NCBI GenBank assembly: GCA_964486845.1
Contig: CAZAQY010000136.1
Location: forward strand, 1 to 22,198
From: Anammoximicrobium sp964486845
GTDB lineage: Bacteria; Planctomycetota; Planctomycetia; Pirellulales; Pirellulaceae
DNA: 22,198 nucleotides
Reading direction: 5' to 3'
In this document: piece after piece, positions 7,201-17,000 of the stretch
Numbering within the stretch: position 1 is the stretch's first letter
How the letters are laid out: each line of letters starts with the position of its first letter
Translations under genes and position numbers: made by a program
Notes under the pieces: generated by a model
Told to the model about the DNA's origin: nothing
Seen by the model: only the letters and a program-made list of their open reading frames with translations
Database searches by the model: none

Positions 7201-10200
7201 CTACGTTCCGAAGTCGTTGTCCAGGTCGTACCAGCCCAGCGTCAGGGAGCGGAAGAACAAGGCATGAGGCGCCGCGGCAGGGCAGCCGCAGTGGTGTCCG
7301 GGCCGGGCGAACTGCCAGGGTTCCTCCCGCCCCGTGACTGGATGGACCCGCGTCCGCTGTTGGCCGGTCCGCACGTCGTAGGCCCACGGCTCGGCGTGCA
7401 GCGTGTCGCCGATCACCACCGGGCGCACGCGGTAGCCGATCTGTTGGTCCCACAACAGTCCGCCGTCCTTGCCGGACAAAGCGACCACGCGCCGCGATTC
7501 AAACTGTCCGGCCAGGAATTGCGTCCAGTAATGGCCGTCGAGGAACACGCCGAACAGGACCAGCACGTCGTTGTGATAGATCGCGCCCAGCGAGCACCAG
7601 TAGTTGCCGCCGCTGGCCCCCGTGATCTCGACGGGCTTCTCCCACAGCTTGTTGCCCGTCGCGGCATCGAGGGCCACCACGCGGTAAACGGCGGCCGCTT
7701 CGAGCTTCTTCAAGAGCGCGGCGCGCTCGGCGTCGCTCAGCCGATGCACCTGCTTGACCTGCTCCGCCAGCGCCGCCGTGCGTTGTTCCTCCGTCACGTT
7801 GGGGCCGGCGAAGTACAGACGCCCGTCGCCGATGGCGATCGAGCCCTGGCCGATGTCCTTGGCCTCGTGCTTCCAGCGCAGTTGGCCCGTGGCCAAATCC
7901 AGCGCGAAAACGCAGTCGGCCGTTCTGCCCTCCGCCGTGCGCGAGCCGTACAGCACGTCGCCGACCACGGCGACGTAGCCCCAGCGGCGCGGAGTGCCAT
8001 CGTCCGCCGCCGGCACTTTGTAGGTACGCTTCGTCTCGCCCGTGGCGGCGTCGAATCGCAGGCACTCATCGCCGACGGCCACGAACAGGCTGTCGGCGTT
8101 GGCTGCCGAGTTGCCCGCATCGTGGGTCACGCTGACGCGCAGGGCCCCGCGGATCTTCCGTTCCCGGAGTTCCACTCCGTTGTAGGCGTCGTAGGCCATG
8201 ACCGAGTTCTCGCCCACGCCCACCCGGTCCGCCATGCCTTCCCCCAGGACGAACATGCGGCCGTTGATGGCCAGCGGAGCCGCGGCCCGCAAGTGCCGCT
8301 CGGCCATCTGCGTCGGTCCGGGTCTGCCAAACCACAACAATCCCAGCGGGCAGCGGACCAGTTCATCGTCGCTGCAGGTCGTGTTGCCCGGCTCCGCGTA
8401 TTGATGAGTCCAGCTGCCGGCGCCCGGCAACGGCCCGCGACGGAACTCGAGCCATGCGCCGTTTTCTTCGGAGACGTTCCCGCCCTCGATTCCCGCTTCG
8501 GCCAGCCACTGCCGCATCGCCGCGGCCTGCAGCGGCTGCACCTTGCCGCCGACTGCCGCTGGCTGGCCGATGCAAATCGCGCCGCCCAGCGGCTTGAGCA
8601 GGCGGAACGCTTCCTGAGCGCCGCGGGGCAATTGGCCCGATGTGAGCGGCTCTTCCGAAACCACCATGTTCGCGAAGTAGTCGGAGAACGGAACCTGCGA
8701 CAACTCGCCCTGCTCGACCAGCACCCGGGTTCCATACAGCCCCGCGGCATCCAGCGCTCGGCGGGCGGCCTGGACCTTTTGAGCGTCAGGCTCGATGCCG
8801 CAGATCTGCAGTTCCGTCCGCTTCGCCAACTCGTAGGCTAGCCGGCCCGTGCCGCAGCCGAGGACGAGGCAATAGCCGCGTTTGATTCCGGTGGTGCGGA
8901 CGATGTGCTCGGCCGCCGCTGCGAAGACAGGAGTCCGTTCGTCCGCCGGAAATGGCGACGCGCTGACCGTCTGCTGCACTACGCCGGCCGTCGGCGAGCC
9001 TTCCGCGCCGAAGCAGTAGATCGCACCGCTGTCGGAACTGACGAACAGCCGCCCGTCGGCGACGGCCAGGCCGCGGGCCTTGCCGTCGATCTCGGCCGTC
9101 CACAGCACTTCGCCCGACGCGGCGTCGAACGCCAGGACCTTCCGGTCGCCGCCGGCCAACAGCACGTTGCCGGCCATGACCAGCGTTTCGAAGCAATCGC
9201 AGCGTACGCGCCACATCTGGCGCGAGGCGATTCGGCTGTCGGTTTCCTTCAGCTGCGAGTGGACGTCGTCCAGTTGTTTTTCCAGTGCCTTGAGCGCCGC
9301 TTCCGGGCCGCGTTTGGCTCGTTGGACTTGCGTGTTCAGATCGCGTTGACGATCCAGCAGGCCCTTGCGGCGCAGGCTGGCGGCCGAATAGGCCTCGCGA
9401 TTGACCGCGAACAGCTCGCGCCCGGTCGCCGTGTAAAAGGCGTTTGGCGTCACGATCAGTTGATGGCCCCAGAACCAGCTGGAATGCGCACGGAAGTTCT
9501 CCTGGTCGAAGCCGATCATCTGCTCGGTCCCGGTGAACACCTGGTTGTCGGCCAGCGTGGCATGGGTTCCGCCGATGATGTGCTCGGCATAGGCCTCGTA
9601 CAGCAGGCGTCCGTCCTGGCGGTCGAACGCCGCCGGCGACACGCGGCCCAGCGGAGCGAACAGGCGGTGTTTCGAGGCCAGCAGGTAACCTTGCGGCGAC
9701 ATCCGGCTTTGGGGCGCTTCGCCACAGGAGTCATTGCGCCACGTCAGCTTGCCGTCCTCCGCGTTGACGGCGAACATGGCCACGCCTTCGGCCGGGAAAA
9801 TGCCGGCTCCGAAGTAGGCGGTCCCGTCATCCACTAGCACCCCGGTGCGGACGGGCCACAGCGAGATCATCTTGCCGCTGCCCAACACCCTGCGCTCGTC
9901 CGGGGCCGCGTGGAACTTCCATTGCTCGCCGCCGTCGCCGGCCCGCAGGCAGTAGACGAAGCCGTCGTCGGAACCGAAGTACACCTTGTCCTGCCAGATG
10001 GTCGGCGCCAGCCGCACGGGCCCGCCGGTCAGCGTGCTCCAACGTTCCCGGCCGGTGGCGGCGTCCAACGACACCACTTTGCCGTCCGCGGACGAGCCGA
10101 AATAGACGGCGCCGCCGGACACGGTGACGTGAAAAGCGTCGTCGAAATGCACGCGGCGCAGCTCGGTCTGCCCGTACCAGCCGCCGACCGGCCGCGGATT

Positions 10201-10449
10201 CGGCTCGCTCCAAGCCGCCTGCGGCGCGTGCCGCGGCTGGAACACCCAGCATGGCGCCAGCGGCAGCTTGACCGTCTCCGCCGTCACCCCGCTACGGGCC
10301 TTGTCATATCGGTAGGTCGGCCAGTCGCCAGCGTGCGACGCCGTCGGCACAGCCGTCAGAAGCAACACCGCAAGGCCCAGGCATCGTCCGGCGCCGGCCA
10401 GCGGCCGTCTGCCTCGTAATCCCACCCTGTTCGCCCAAGAACCGATCAT
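7201..10449 (-). CDS. Secreted PQQ-binding-like beta-propeller protein with embedded methyltransferase domain
   Basis: 1082 aa to the TAG; 1586 codons if that codon is read through. An N-terminal signal peptide (about residues 1-41, ending SHA/GDW) sends it out of the cytoplasm. Propeller blades show the A-x-D-x-x-T-G-x-x-x-W pattern: VVSLDAATGRERW, VLAFDAASGEVLW, VFALDLATGQLRW, VVALDAATGNKLW. Residues about 360-406 form a probable coiled coil (LEKQLDDVHSQLKE). About 515-630 is a class I SAM methyltransferase-like domain with motif I VLGCGTGRLAYEL and acidic loop GIEPD. The propeller then resumes to the cysteine-rich end (PGHHCGCPAA). The start has AAAGGAG 9 nt before the ATG. The gene heads the minus-strand cluster. 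Members of this group are common in Planctomycetota and their function is unknown; PQQ binding is not shown. SAM is not expected outside the cytoplasm, so the methyltransferase fold may be structural or repurposed. Confidence 0.85.
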   Translation of the reverse strand: MIGSWANRVGLRGRRPLAGAGRCLGLAVLLLTAVPTASHAGDWPTYRYDKARSGVTAETVKLPLAPCWVFQPRHAPQAAWSEPNPRPVGGWYGQTELRRVHFDDAFHVTVSGGAVYFGSSADGKVVSLDAATGRERWSTLTGGPVRLAPTIWQDKVYFGSDDGFVYCLRAGDGGEQWKFHAAPDERRVLGSGKMISLWPVRTGVLVDDGTAYFGAGIFPAEGVAMFAVNAEDGKLTWRNDSCGEAPQSRMSPQGYLLASKHRLFAPLGRVSPAAFDRQDGRLLYEAYAEHIIGGTHATLADNQVFTGTEQMIGFDQENFRAHSSWFWGHQLIVTPNAFYTATGRELFAVNREAYSAASLRRKGLLDRQRDLNTQVQRAKRGPEAALKALEKQLDDVHSQLKETDSRIASRQMWRVRCDCFETLVMAGNVLLAGGDRKVLAFDAASGEVLWTAEIDGKARGLAVADGRLFVSSDSGAIYCFGAEGSPTAGVVQQTVSASPFPADERTPVFAAAAEHIVRTTGIKRGYCLVLGCGTGRLAYELAKRTELQICGIEPDAQKVQAARRALDAAGLYGTRVLVEQGELSQVPFSDYFANMVVSEEPLTSGQLPRGAQEAFRLLKPLGGAICIGQPAAVGGKVQPLQAAAMRQWLAEAGIEGGNVSEENGAWLEFRRGPLPGAGSWTHQYAEPGNTTCSDDELVRCPLGLLWFGRPGPTQMAERHLRAAAPLAINGRMFVLGEGMADRVGVGENSVMAYDAYNGVELRERKIRGALRVSVTHDAGNSAANADSLFVAVGDECLRFDAATGETKRTYKVPAADDGTPRRWGYVAVVGDVLYGSRTAEGRTADCVFALDLATGQLRWKHEAKDIGQGSIAIGDGRLYFAGPNVTEEQRTAALAEQVKQVHRLSDAERAALLKKLEAAAVYRVVALDAATGNKLWEKPVEITGASGGNYWCSLGAIYHNDVLVLFGVFLDGHYWTQFLAGQFESRRVVALSGKDGGLLWDQQIGYRVRPVVIGDTLHAEPWAYDVRTGQQRTRVHPVTGREEPWQFARPGHHCGCPAAAPHALFFRSLTLGWYDLDNDFGT

Positions 10450-10561
10450 GATCCAATTCTCCTTTCAACCCAGGACGGCAGGGACGTTCCTGCGATGTTC
10501 TCCGGTTGCTGCCGACCTTTTGTCATGCTCACGGCGGCAGGCACCCAGGATACCGCGAACC

Positions 10562-10576
10562 GTGGCAACGTGCCAC
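10562..10576. promoter_or_regulatory. Perfect inverted repeat in divergent spacer (operator candidate)
   Basis: GTGGCA-ACG-TGCCAC is a perfect 6-bp inverted repeat with a 3-nt centre. It sits in the 278-bp spacer between the PQQ gene (minus) and the GH16 gene (plus), about 113 nt from one start and 152 nt from the other. Its shape and place suit a dimeric-regulator operator controlling both genes, but one 15-nt palindrome in GC-rich DNA can arise by chance. There is no T-run, so a terminator is unlikely. Confidence 0.3.
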
Positions 10577-10727
10577 CCTTCTGTTGATTGACACGGGCCG
10601 CCGTTGCCGTAGCGGTGCAAAGTTCCTTGCTCAGCTTGTTTCGCCAAGCCGCTTCCGCTAGCGTCGTTCCTGGAACTCCCCTTGAGGCAAGCTGAATCCC
10701 CGATCAACGGGCAAGGACGACGCATCC

Positions 10728-13619
10728 ATGAAAACCACCCTGTTCTCGTTGCTGATCGCTCTGGTGTGCGATTCGCTCTTGGCGGAGGAGATCGACGTCA
10801 ACGGTCGCTTTCGATCCCCAACGCCCGGCGGTTTCCCCGATGCCTGGGTCATGCACGAATGGAGCGGCTACAAACCGTTCCCGACCGTCAAGACCATCCC
10901 CAACGCCTGCGAGGGCAACACGGCATTGAGCATCACCGACGTCCTTGGCGACGACGGCGGTGCCATCCAGACCCGTGCAAAGTTCTCCGCCCGCTCCGGC
11001 GCCGTCGGCCGCATTTCGCTTATGGCGAAGGGAAAAGGGCTTGCCTGGGCGACGTTTTACCGATGGGGCGAGAAGGGTCAGTGGAACGGGGTTATCGTCA
11101 GTTCACCGTTTGCCCTCTCCGAGACTTGGCAGCCGCACGTCTTGACGATTCCCATCGACAACGGCCACGCCTGTGAAACGCGCGCCGTCACGCTCGCCAT
11201 CGGCGGCAAGATGGGGGCGCAGATCCAGGTCTGCAACTTGAGCCTCGACATCCGGCCGGCGACAATCGTCGGCGACAACCGTCTGCCGAAATCCTGGACG
11301 GTCTTCGGTCCCGTCCCCGAGGACTTCAACCCGTCGTCGGCACAACTGCAATCGATTCCGGACACGCTGGGCGGCGCAAAAGGCGAGACGGTGAATCTGA
11401 TCTCCAACACGCTGGATTTTGCGCCTGTGGTCGGTCCCGGCCCGAACCGATGCGCGTGGGCAATGGCTCGCATCGAGGCCAAGTACGACGGCGACATGAC
11501 GGTCGGCGCCGGCGCCGCTGGGTCGATGCAGTACTATCTCAACGGCGAGCCGGTTTTCGATGTCTCCGCGCTAGCCAACGCCCCATCGCCGGTCGAGATC
11601 GACAACCACGTCACGACCGTCCGGCTCAAGCAAGGGACGAACGTTATCGCGATCAGGATCGTTACCGGCGCGGCCGACTCGGTTCTGAAAGTCGCCGGTC
11701 CGCTGGACCTGCGCGGTGTGGTCCGCCGACTGCAGTCTTCCCGACGCGCTTTCGAGGAGGATTTCGACGGTTCCTCGGTCCAGTGCTCCGGAAACCCGCA
11801 GTTGATCAAGGGACATCCGACGCCGGGACTCCTGGCGGTCACCGGACAGGGCGTCTTCAGGACGGACGCGAAACTGGCAATCACCTGCCCGAACAACGCC
11901 GAGCCGCTTCCCGACAAGTTGGACGAGAACCTGTTCGCCGCCGCGGGGGTCCGGGTCCAGAATCTCGGGTGCGAGCCGTCCGCACGCCAAACCGCGACAT
12001 TCGAGATTGCCGCTTCCGACATGGTCTGCCGCATCGTTTCCAGCAAGGACGAAGTCCTGACCGTCTCGGTCCTCGAAAACAACAGTCAACTGGACACGCG
12101 GGAAATTCCCTCGAACCGCCTGCCGGCGGATTTCGTGTTCGGCGTCAACGGTCGCGGGAAATGGACCGTATCGATTCACAGCCTCGTCGACAGCAACACG
12201 ACGACACTAAGCGGGAACCGCCGGTCCCCCGGACCCTCAACCGTCGAGTTCAGCTACTGCCTTCTCGCCGGCAACGGCCCGGCCGAAGCGACCCTCGACA
12301 ATCTCGTCATCGGCCTCGCCCGCCAGGAGTCAAAAACGTCGTCGACGCTGTTCCGCATCGATCTTGCCCCGCAGTTCGATCCCGTCCAGGCGGGCTGGAA
12401 GAAAGTGTTTGACGAACAGTTCGACGGCCAGAGGGTCGATCCCGGCAAATGGTACTTCAGCCCCGATAGTGAAAGGGAATACGCCAAAGTCCAAGAAGGA
12501 CTGCTGGAAATCGTCTGCAACTGGGCGACGCCGGACAAGACCAGTACCAAGAGCGCCAGCCTCTACTCCAACGAGGTCTTTGGACACGGCTACTTCGAGG
12601 CGCGGGTAAAATTCCGCCAGCAGCCCGGTTGGTGGTCCGCCTTCTGGCTCTGCACGCACGGACCGTCCAATCCCTTCCTCGACGGCTGGGAAATCGACAT
12701 CTACGAAGACTATTACATGGGCCCGAAGAATCCGGGCGAACCGCCGCGCGGCATCCTGGACCATAACCTGCACGTCTTCGCCTGCGGCACGCTGAGAAGC
12801 TGGAACTACAACTCCACGCTGCCCGGCAAAGTCGACGATTGGTATGTCGTCGGCTGCCAATGGACCCCTTTCGAGGTGTCGTACTATCTCAACGGCAAGC
12901 TCATTCCGTCGGAAGCCAACCACAGCCCGTACAACTCGGTGACCTTCGACCCGTTCAACCACGCGGCGGGTTGCGTTCCGCTGCACGCGATTCTCTCCGG
13001 TTGCTGCGGCAAGTCCGGCGGCGACCCGACGAAGGGAAAGTTCCCCGAGAGCTTCTTCGTCGATTACGTCCGCATCTACGAATATCCGCACGACTCCGAC
13101 CCGGTGGTCCGGTTGACCAGGAAGCCGGACGAATCCATCTTTATCCTCAAGCCCGGCGAGGAACTGGATTTCGAGGCGGAGGTCGAACCGTCGAGCAAAT
13201 CCGGGGCGAAGATCAAGCAGGTGTACCTCTTCGACAGCGGCGCGCTACTGGATTACCGCTCCGCTCCGCCCTACCGTTTTCACGTCAAAGTCACGCAGGA
13301 CTACTACGACGGCACGAATTTTGTCAAGCCGGGACGCGCGGGAATCCGGCCCGATTGGGACCGCGGGCTGCATGCGTTCTGCGTGTTTGCGCAAGACGAA
13401 AACGGCAACGTCGGCCGCTCGGAAAGCGTCGTCAGACTGCTTCGCAAGCACGGCAAGACCGGCCCGTATCGCGGAGAGCCGGCGCAACTGCCGGGCGAGA
13501 TCATGCTGTCGCATTACGACGAGGGGGGCAGGGATTCGCCTATTCCGACGGCACGCCGGGCAACAGCGCCAGCAAAACCTTCCGCACCAACGAAGATGTG
13601 GACGCCGGCGAAACCGTGA
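10728..13619 (+). CDS. Secreted GH16 family glycoside hydrolase, multidomain, frameshifted before its CBM6
   Basis: 963 aa as read; about 1062 aa if one missing G is restored. The signal peptide is MKTTLFSLLIALVCDSLLAE. Residues 25-550 are beta-rich, probably ligand-binding modules, including a possible PA14-like one (MQYYLNGEPVFDVSALAN). The GH16 jelly roll spans about 556-788, with VFDEQFDGQRVDPGKWYFS at its start and catalytic motif WEIDIYE at 654-660: Glu655 is the nucleophile, Glu660 the acid/base. The E-x-D-x-x-E spacing is the bulged form typical of laminarinases, agarases and carrageenases; the exact substrate cannot be told. An Ig-like domain follows (about 790-915). The reading frame shifts at about 13523-13528 inside a CBM6 start (PGEIMLSHYDEGG), after which the last 30 residues are out-of-frame nonsense. 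AAGGA lies 10 nt before the ATG. The glycosidase domain itself is complete, so catalysis may survive. Confidence 0.88.
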   Translation: MKTTLFSLLIALVCDSLLAEEIDVNGRFRSPTPGGFPDAWVMHEWSGYKPFPTVKTIPNACEGNTALSITDVLGDDGGAIQTRAKFSARSGAVGRISLMAKGKGLAWATFYRWGEKGQWNGVIVSSPFALSETWQPHVLTIPIDNGHACETRAVTLAIGGKMGAQIQVCNLSLDIRPATIVGDNRLPKSWTVFGPVPEDFNPSSAQLQSIPDTLGGAKGETVNLISNTLDFAPVVGPGPNRCAWAMARIEAKYDGDMTVGAGAAGSMQYYLNGEPVFDVSALANAPSPVEIDNHVTTVRLKQGTNVIAIRIVTGAADSVLKVAGPLDLRGVVRRLQSSRRAFEEDFDGSSVQCSGNPQLIKGHPTPGLLAVTGQGVFRTDAKLAITCPNNAEPLPDKLDENLFAAAGVRVQNLGCEPSARQTATFEIAASDMVCRIVSSKDEVLTVSVLENNSQLDTREIPSNRLPADFVFGVNGRGKWTVSIHSLVDSNTTTLSGNRRSPGPSTVEFSYCLLAGNGPAEATLDNLVIGLARQESKTSSTLFRIDLAPQFDPVQAGWKKVFDEQFDGQRVDPGKWYFSPDSEREYAKVQEGLLEIVCNWATPDKTSTKSASLYSNEVFGHGYFEARVKFRQQPGWWSAFWLCTHGPSNPFLDGWEIDIYEDYYMGPKNPGEPPRGILDHNLHVFACGTLRSWNYNSTLPGKVDDWYVVGCQWTPFEVSYYLNGKLIPSEANHSPYNSVTFDPFNHAAGCVPLHAILSGCCGKSGGDPTKGKFPESFFVDYVRIYEYPHDSDPVVRLTRKPDESIFILKPGEELDFEAEVEPSSKSGAKIKQVYLFDSGALLDYRSAPPYRFHVKVTQDYYDGTNFVKPGRAGIRPDWDRGLHAFCVFAQDENGNVGRSESVVRLLRKHGKTGPYRGEPAQLPGEIMLSHYDEGGRDSPIPTARRATAPAKPSAPTKMWTPAKP

Positions 13620-13915
13620 TCGGCGGAGTCTTCGGCGGCGAATGGCTCAAGTACACCGTCCACGTCACCCAGACCGCGAAGTATACGTGTACGCTCGAAT
13701 ACGGAACTCCGTCTCCAAAACAGCGGGGCCCGAAACTGATGGTCGACTGCCAGGCCGTCGGCGACTTCGAGACCCCCGCGCACGAATTTCCCGACTGGCG
13801 CCACACCAGCAAAGCGGTTCTAAGAGGAGTCCCGCTCACCGAAGGCGATCACGAAATCGTCCTCCTCATGCAGGGCTCGTACAACTTGGGCGCGCTCCAG
13901 GTCTCCGCGGAGTAG
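13529..13915 (+). pseudogene. CBM6 tail of the GH16 gene, shifted by one base
   Basis: About 128 codons in the next reading frame encode most of a family 6 carbohydrate-binding module: QGFAYSDGTPGNSASKTFRT, then EDVDAGE, VFGGEWLKYTVHV and a final GSYNLGALQVSAE before TAG. These are the usual landmarks of CBM6 modules that follow GH16 or other polysaccharidases. Its first strand (LPGEIMLSHYDEGG) is still in the GH16 frame. Adding one G to the six-G run at 13523-13528 joins the two seamlessly as EGGQGF. It has no start of its own, so it is part of the GH16 gene and not a separate protein. Confidence 0.85.
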
Positions 13916-14013
13916 ACCACGCCATCCACCGGCAAATCGTCAGGAGGAAGATCAGGTGAAAGATGACGGTGATCGTCATCTCACACACCCCAGATTGGCC
14001 ACCATTGCAGATT

Positions 14014-14027
14014 CCTTCGGTGGAAGG
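14014..14027 (+). terminator. Weak hairpin in the convergent spacer
   Basis: CCTTC-ggtg-GAAGG forms a 5-bp stem with a 4-nt loop followed by TTT, about 100 nt after the GH16 stop and 55 nt from the convergent lyase stop. It could end transcription of the GH16 gene, but the stem is short and the T-run poor. Nothing else stands out in the 166-bp spacer 13916-14081. Confidence 0.2.
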
Positions 14028-14081
14028 TTTCGGCGGGAACAACGCCCCTCGACGCCTGACGGAATCGCGTGGCTACAACCC

Positions 14082-17000
14082 TCATTGCAGGCGGTCGAGC
14101 CCGAAGATCGTCTGGCGGATCGACATGGCGAAGGACTTTCCCATTCCATTTTGCGTCCCCGAAAACTGATCGCGAATCAGCTCACGGCCGAAATCGGCGT
14201 ATTTCCTGTCGCCCGTGAATTCGTAGGCGGCGGCCACCAGTTCGGCGTTCAACAGGCACGTGACGCCGCGGTCGCCCGTGTCGCGATACTTGGCACAGTT
14301 GCTGATGTAGCGGAAGCCCTTGTCCGGATTCCAGGCCTCTTGCAGCAGCCAATCGGCGCCGCGCACGACCATCTGCCGCACGTCGGGCCGGTCGCGGGGT
14401 TCAACGTCCAGATACCGCAGGATGCCGTTGGAGAGGATGCCGACCGCGAACGCCTTGCCGCCGAGCGTCTTTTCGCCGTCGGTTTCGGACAGCGGCGGTT
14501 GATGCAGCCAGCCACCGGTCTGCGGATCTTGCCGTTCCAAACACCGCTGGATCATGACCCGCGCCGCGTTCAGATAGAACGGATCGCCGCTGTGCCGGTA
14601 GGCGCCCACCGCGTTGATCAGCGGCCATCCCCCGGATCGCTCGATGCCAAAGTCGAAGTTCACCGTCAAACGCGACGCTTGGTGCCGGCAGACGCGTTCG
14701 GCCACGTCGCGCAGGAATCGGTCGCCGGTCAGCGCCGCGTAGATCCAATTGCCCTCCTGGTAGATGTGCCCTTGCGGGTCGATCGCGCCTCGGAGCATGC
14801 TTCTGCCGTACAGCTCCAGGTATTGCTGCACCTGGCGATCGCCCAGGCTCAGCAGCTCCTCCGGCTCGCGCGGCGTGCCGACGTGGTTGAAGCTGTGTTC
14901 CCAGCACAGCCCGCGGGCCGTCTCCGCCGCACGCCCGTGCAGTGTGTCGATGCTGCTATAGTGCAACGCCATCGCCAGGCCGCGGTCGAAGTACGCGCGG
15001 TTTCCGGTGCGCATCCACTGCACGGCCAGCCCCCACGGCAGATCGTATTCGTTGTTGCCGTAGTTCAACCCGCGCTCACCGAACCAGTCGCCGTAATGCA
15101 TCACGCCGAGGCTGCGGTTTGCGGCACAGTTCTCTTCGTAGCGTTCGAAATTGCGGTGGAACCAAGCGTCGTAATCAGCCGATTGCAGCCCGGCGGCTGG
15201 CAGTGCGCGTCCCAGAACGCCGGTCGAGCAGAGGTATTCGGCAGGAGCCTGCGGCAGCAAGGGATTCTCCAACCACGACGCCAGGTTGGCAGTATCGTCA
15301 CAGGCTCCCAATCGCACGAGGAATCGTCGGCGGATCAGTTGTCCGGAACGGATCAGGTACTTTCCATTTTGAAACGACGTGTAAAGCCTGGCCTGCCATG
15401 GCCGGCTTTCGACGTCGGCATAGGCATCTTTGGCCAGCGGCGGCAGGGCGAGAAGTTCCACGACCGACGAATTGACTCGGTAACCGATCGGATACTGCTG
15501 GCGCAGGTCGCCGAGCGAGACACTGAGGGTCTCGTTCCCGCTGCCGACGTGGACCGTGCTCGGGCCATGTTTGGGGTCGGGAGCGATCGGCTCGGGCGGC
15601 GTGCCTTGGTAGCCGCAGCGATCGTCGCGGTCTTGCACGATCTCGAACTGCGTCTGAGCGTCGGCCTTTTCTGCCGTACTTCCCGGCCTGGGAATGCGCA
15701 CCGTCCACGAGCGCAACGTCCCGAATCCGGCGTCCGGCAGATCGCACCACAGCGACACGTCCACCTCGACCAACGGCAGCCCCCGGTAGAACGTCAATCG
15801 GGCCAGGTATCCCCACTCCGACTCGGCCTCGCTGCCGTCGGTCGGGCGCAGCGGACCTGTCAGGCGAACGACGGCACGCACCGGTCCGTTGCTTTCGATC
15901 GCCATGCCCGGCGGATCCGGTTCGCCGCAGCCCCACACGCGTCCCTCGCCATCGACGACCTCCAAGCTCGTTCGGCTGTCGAGATCCAGATTGGCCCATG
16001 CCGTACGCAACGTGCAGCCCTTAGACGATGGCGCCACTTGCAGCAGCGGCTCAGCCGCTGGTGGCTCACCGCCGCCCGACACGAGTTCGAGTCGATAGCC
16101 TGGGCGGCTATCGCGCGTCGTGTCTGCCCGGAAGCTGAGGGTCGCCCATTTTACGCTGCCGTCGGGCCAGCGTGAAAAGACGTCGGCCTGCAACGTGACC
16201 GGCTGGCCATCGACCGTGGCCAGTCGCAGATCGTTCACGCTGCCCAGCGCGCCTCGCGCAAACGGAATTCCGATCGTAGCAGGCCATCCCTTACGCGGCG
16301 ACTTGCCGGGCTCGGGCAGGGTCAAAGGAATAGAAAACGCGCGGGTGGTGCGGCATTCCGGCGGCGCCGCTCGCAACGCGAACTCCGCCGATGCGATCCG
16401 CGACGTGCCCAGATCGGTCACCAGGCGAGCGCGATACGTCCGGTTGGGATCCAAGCCGTCCAACAACACCTGATGATTGCGAGCAAGCGTGGGTGACTTG
16501 TTTTCCGCAGCCGACGCGGGACCGTCGGCGAGTTCCACCCAGCCGGTAGCCAGGGGCACGTTGGTCGTCCAACAGATGGATGCCTTACCCGGCTCGGACG
16601 AGAAAGTCTCCACGTTCTCGATGACTGGCGGAGCGCACGGCACGAACCGCAGGTAGTCGTAATAGCCCGGTCCGGGATTGCCAGCCGGGTAGGCGTAGCG
16701 GTCGTCGACCCACAGTTCGAACGGCTTGTCGGTCGCCTGCCATAGGCCCAGGGGCAATTCGCCGCCTTGGTGCTTGAACCACTCCTGGCCATCGAGCGAG
16801 TAGGCCAACGGCCGGCCCGGCGCGCTGGCGAACACACGGTACCAGCCGGGATTGAGTCCCGGTGCGACGCTGTGCAACGGCGGTGCGCCTTCGTCGGGCG
16901 TCGCTCGGTCGGCTTTCACCGCGGGCGAGGCCAGCACCGCCCCGCCGGAGCGTTTCTTGTCGATATCCTGCTCGCGTGTCCACAGGTTCCAGTGCGTGTC

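Noticed and set aside
6304..8841. 845-codon plus-strand open frame opposite the PQQ gene
   Set aside because: It is the antisense shadow of a clearly recognisable minus-strand protein. It has no domain, signal peptide or Shine-Dalgarno, and long antisense frames are expected at this GC content.
10588..10593. Perfect TTGACA on the plus strand before the GH16 gene
   Set aside because: No -10-like hexamer lies about 17 nt downstream (AGCGGT is there), so it does not make a convincing promoter.
10465..10725. 86-codon minus-strand open frame in the divergent spacer
   Set aside because: No homology I recognise, no ribosome binding site and low-complexity composition; the spacer is better read as regulatory.
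13956..16175. 739-codon plus-strand open frame opposite the lyase gene
   Set aside because: Antisense shadow; the minus strand encodes a complete PcRGLX/YetA-like protein with a good ribosome binding site.
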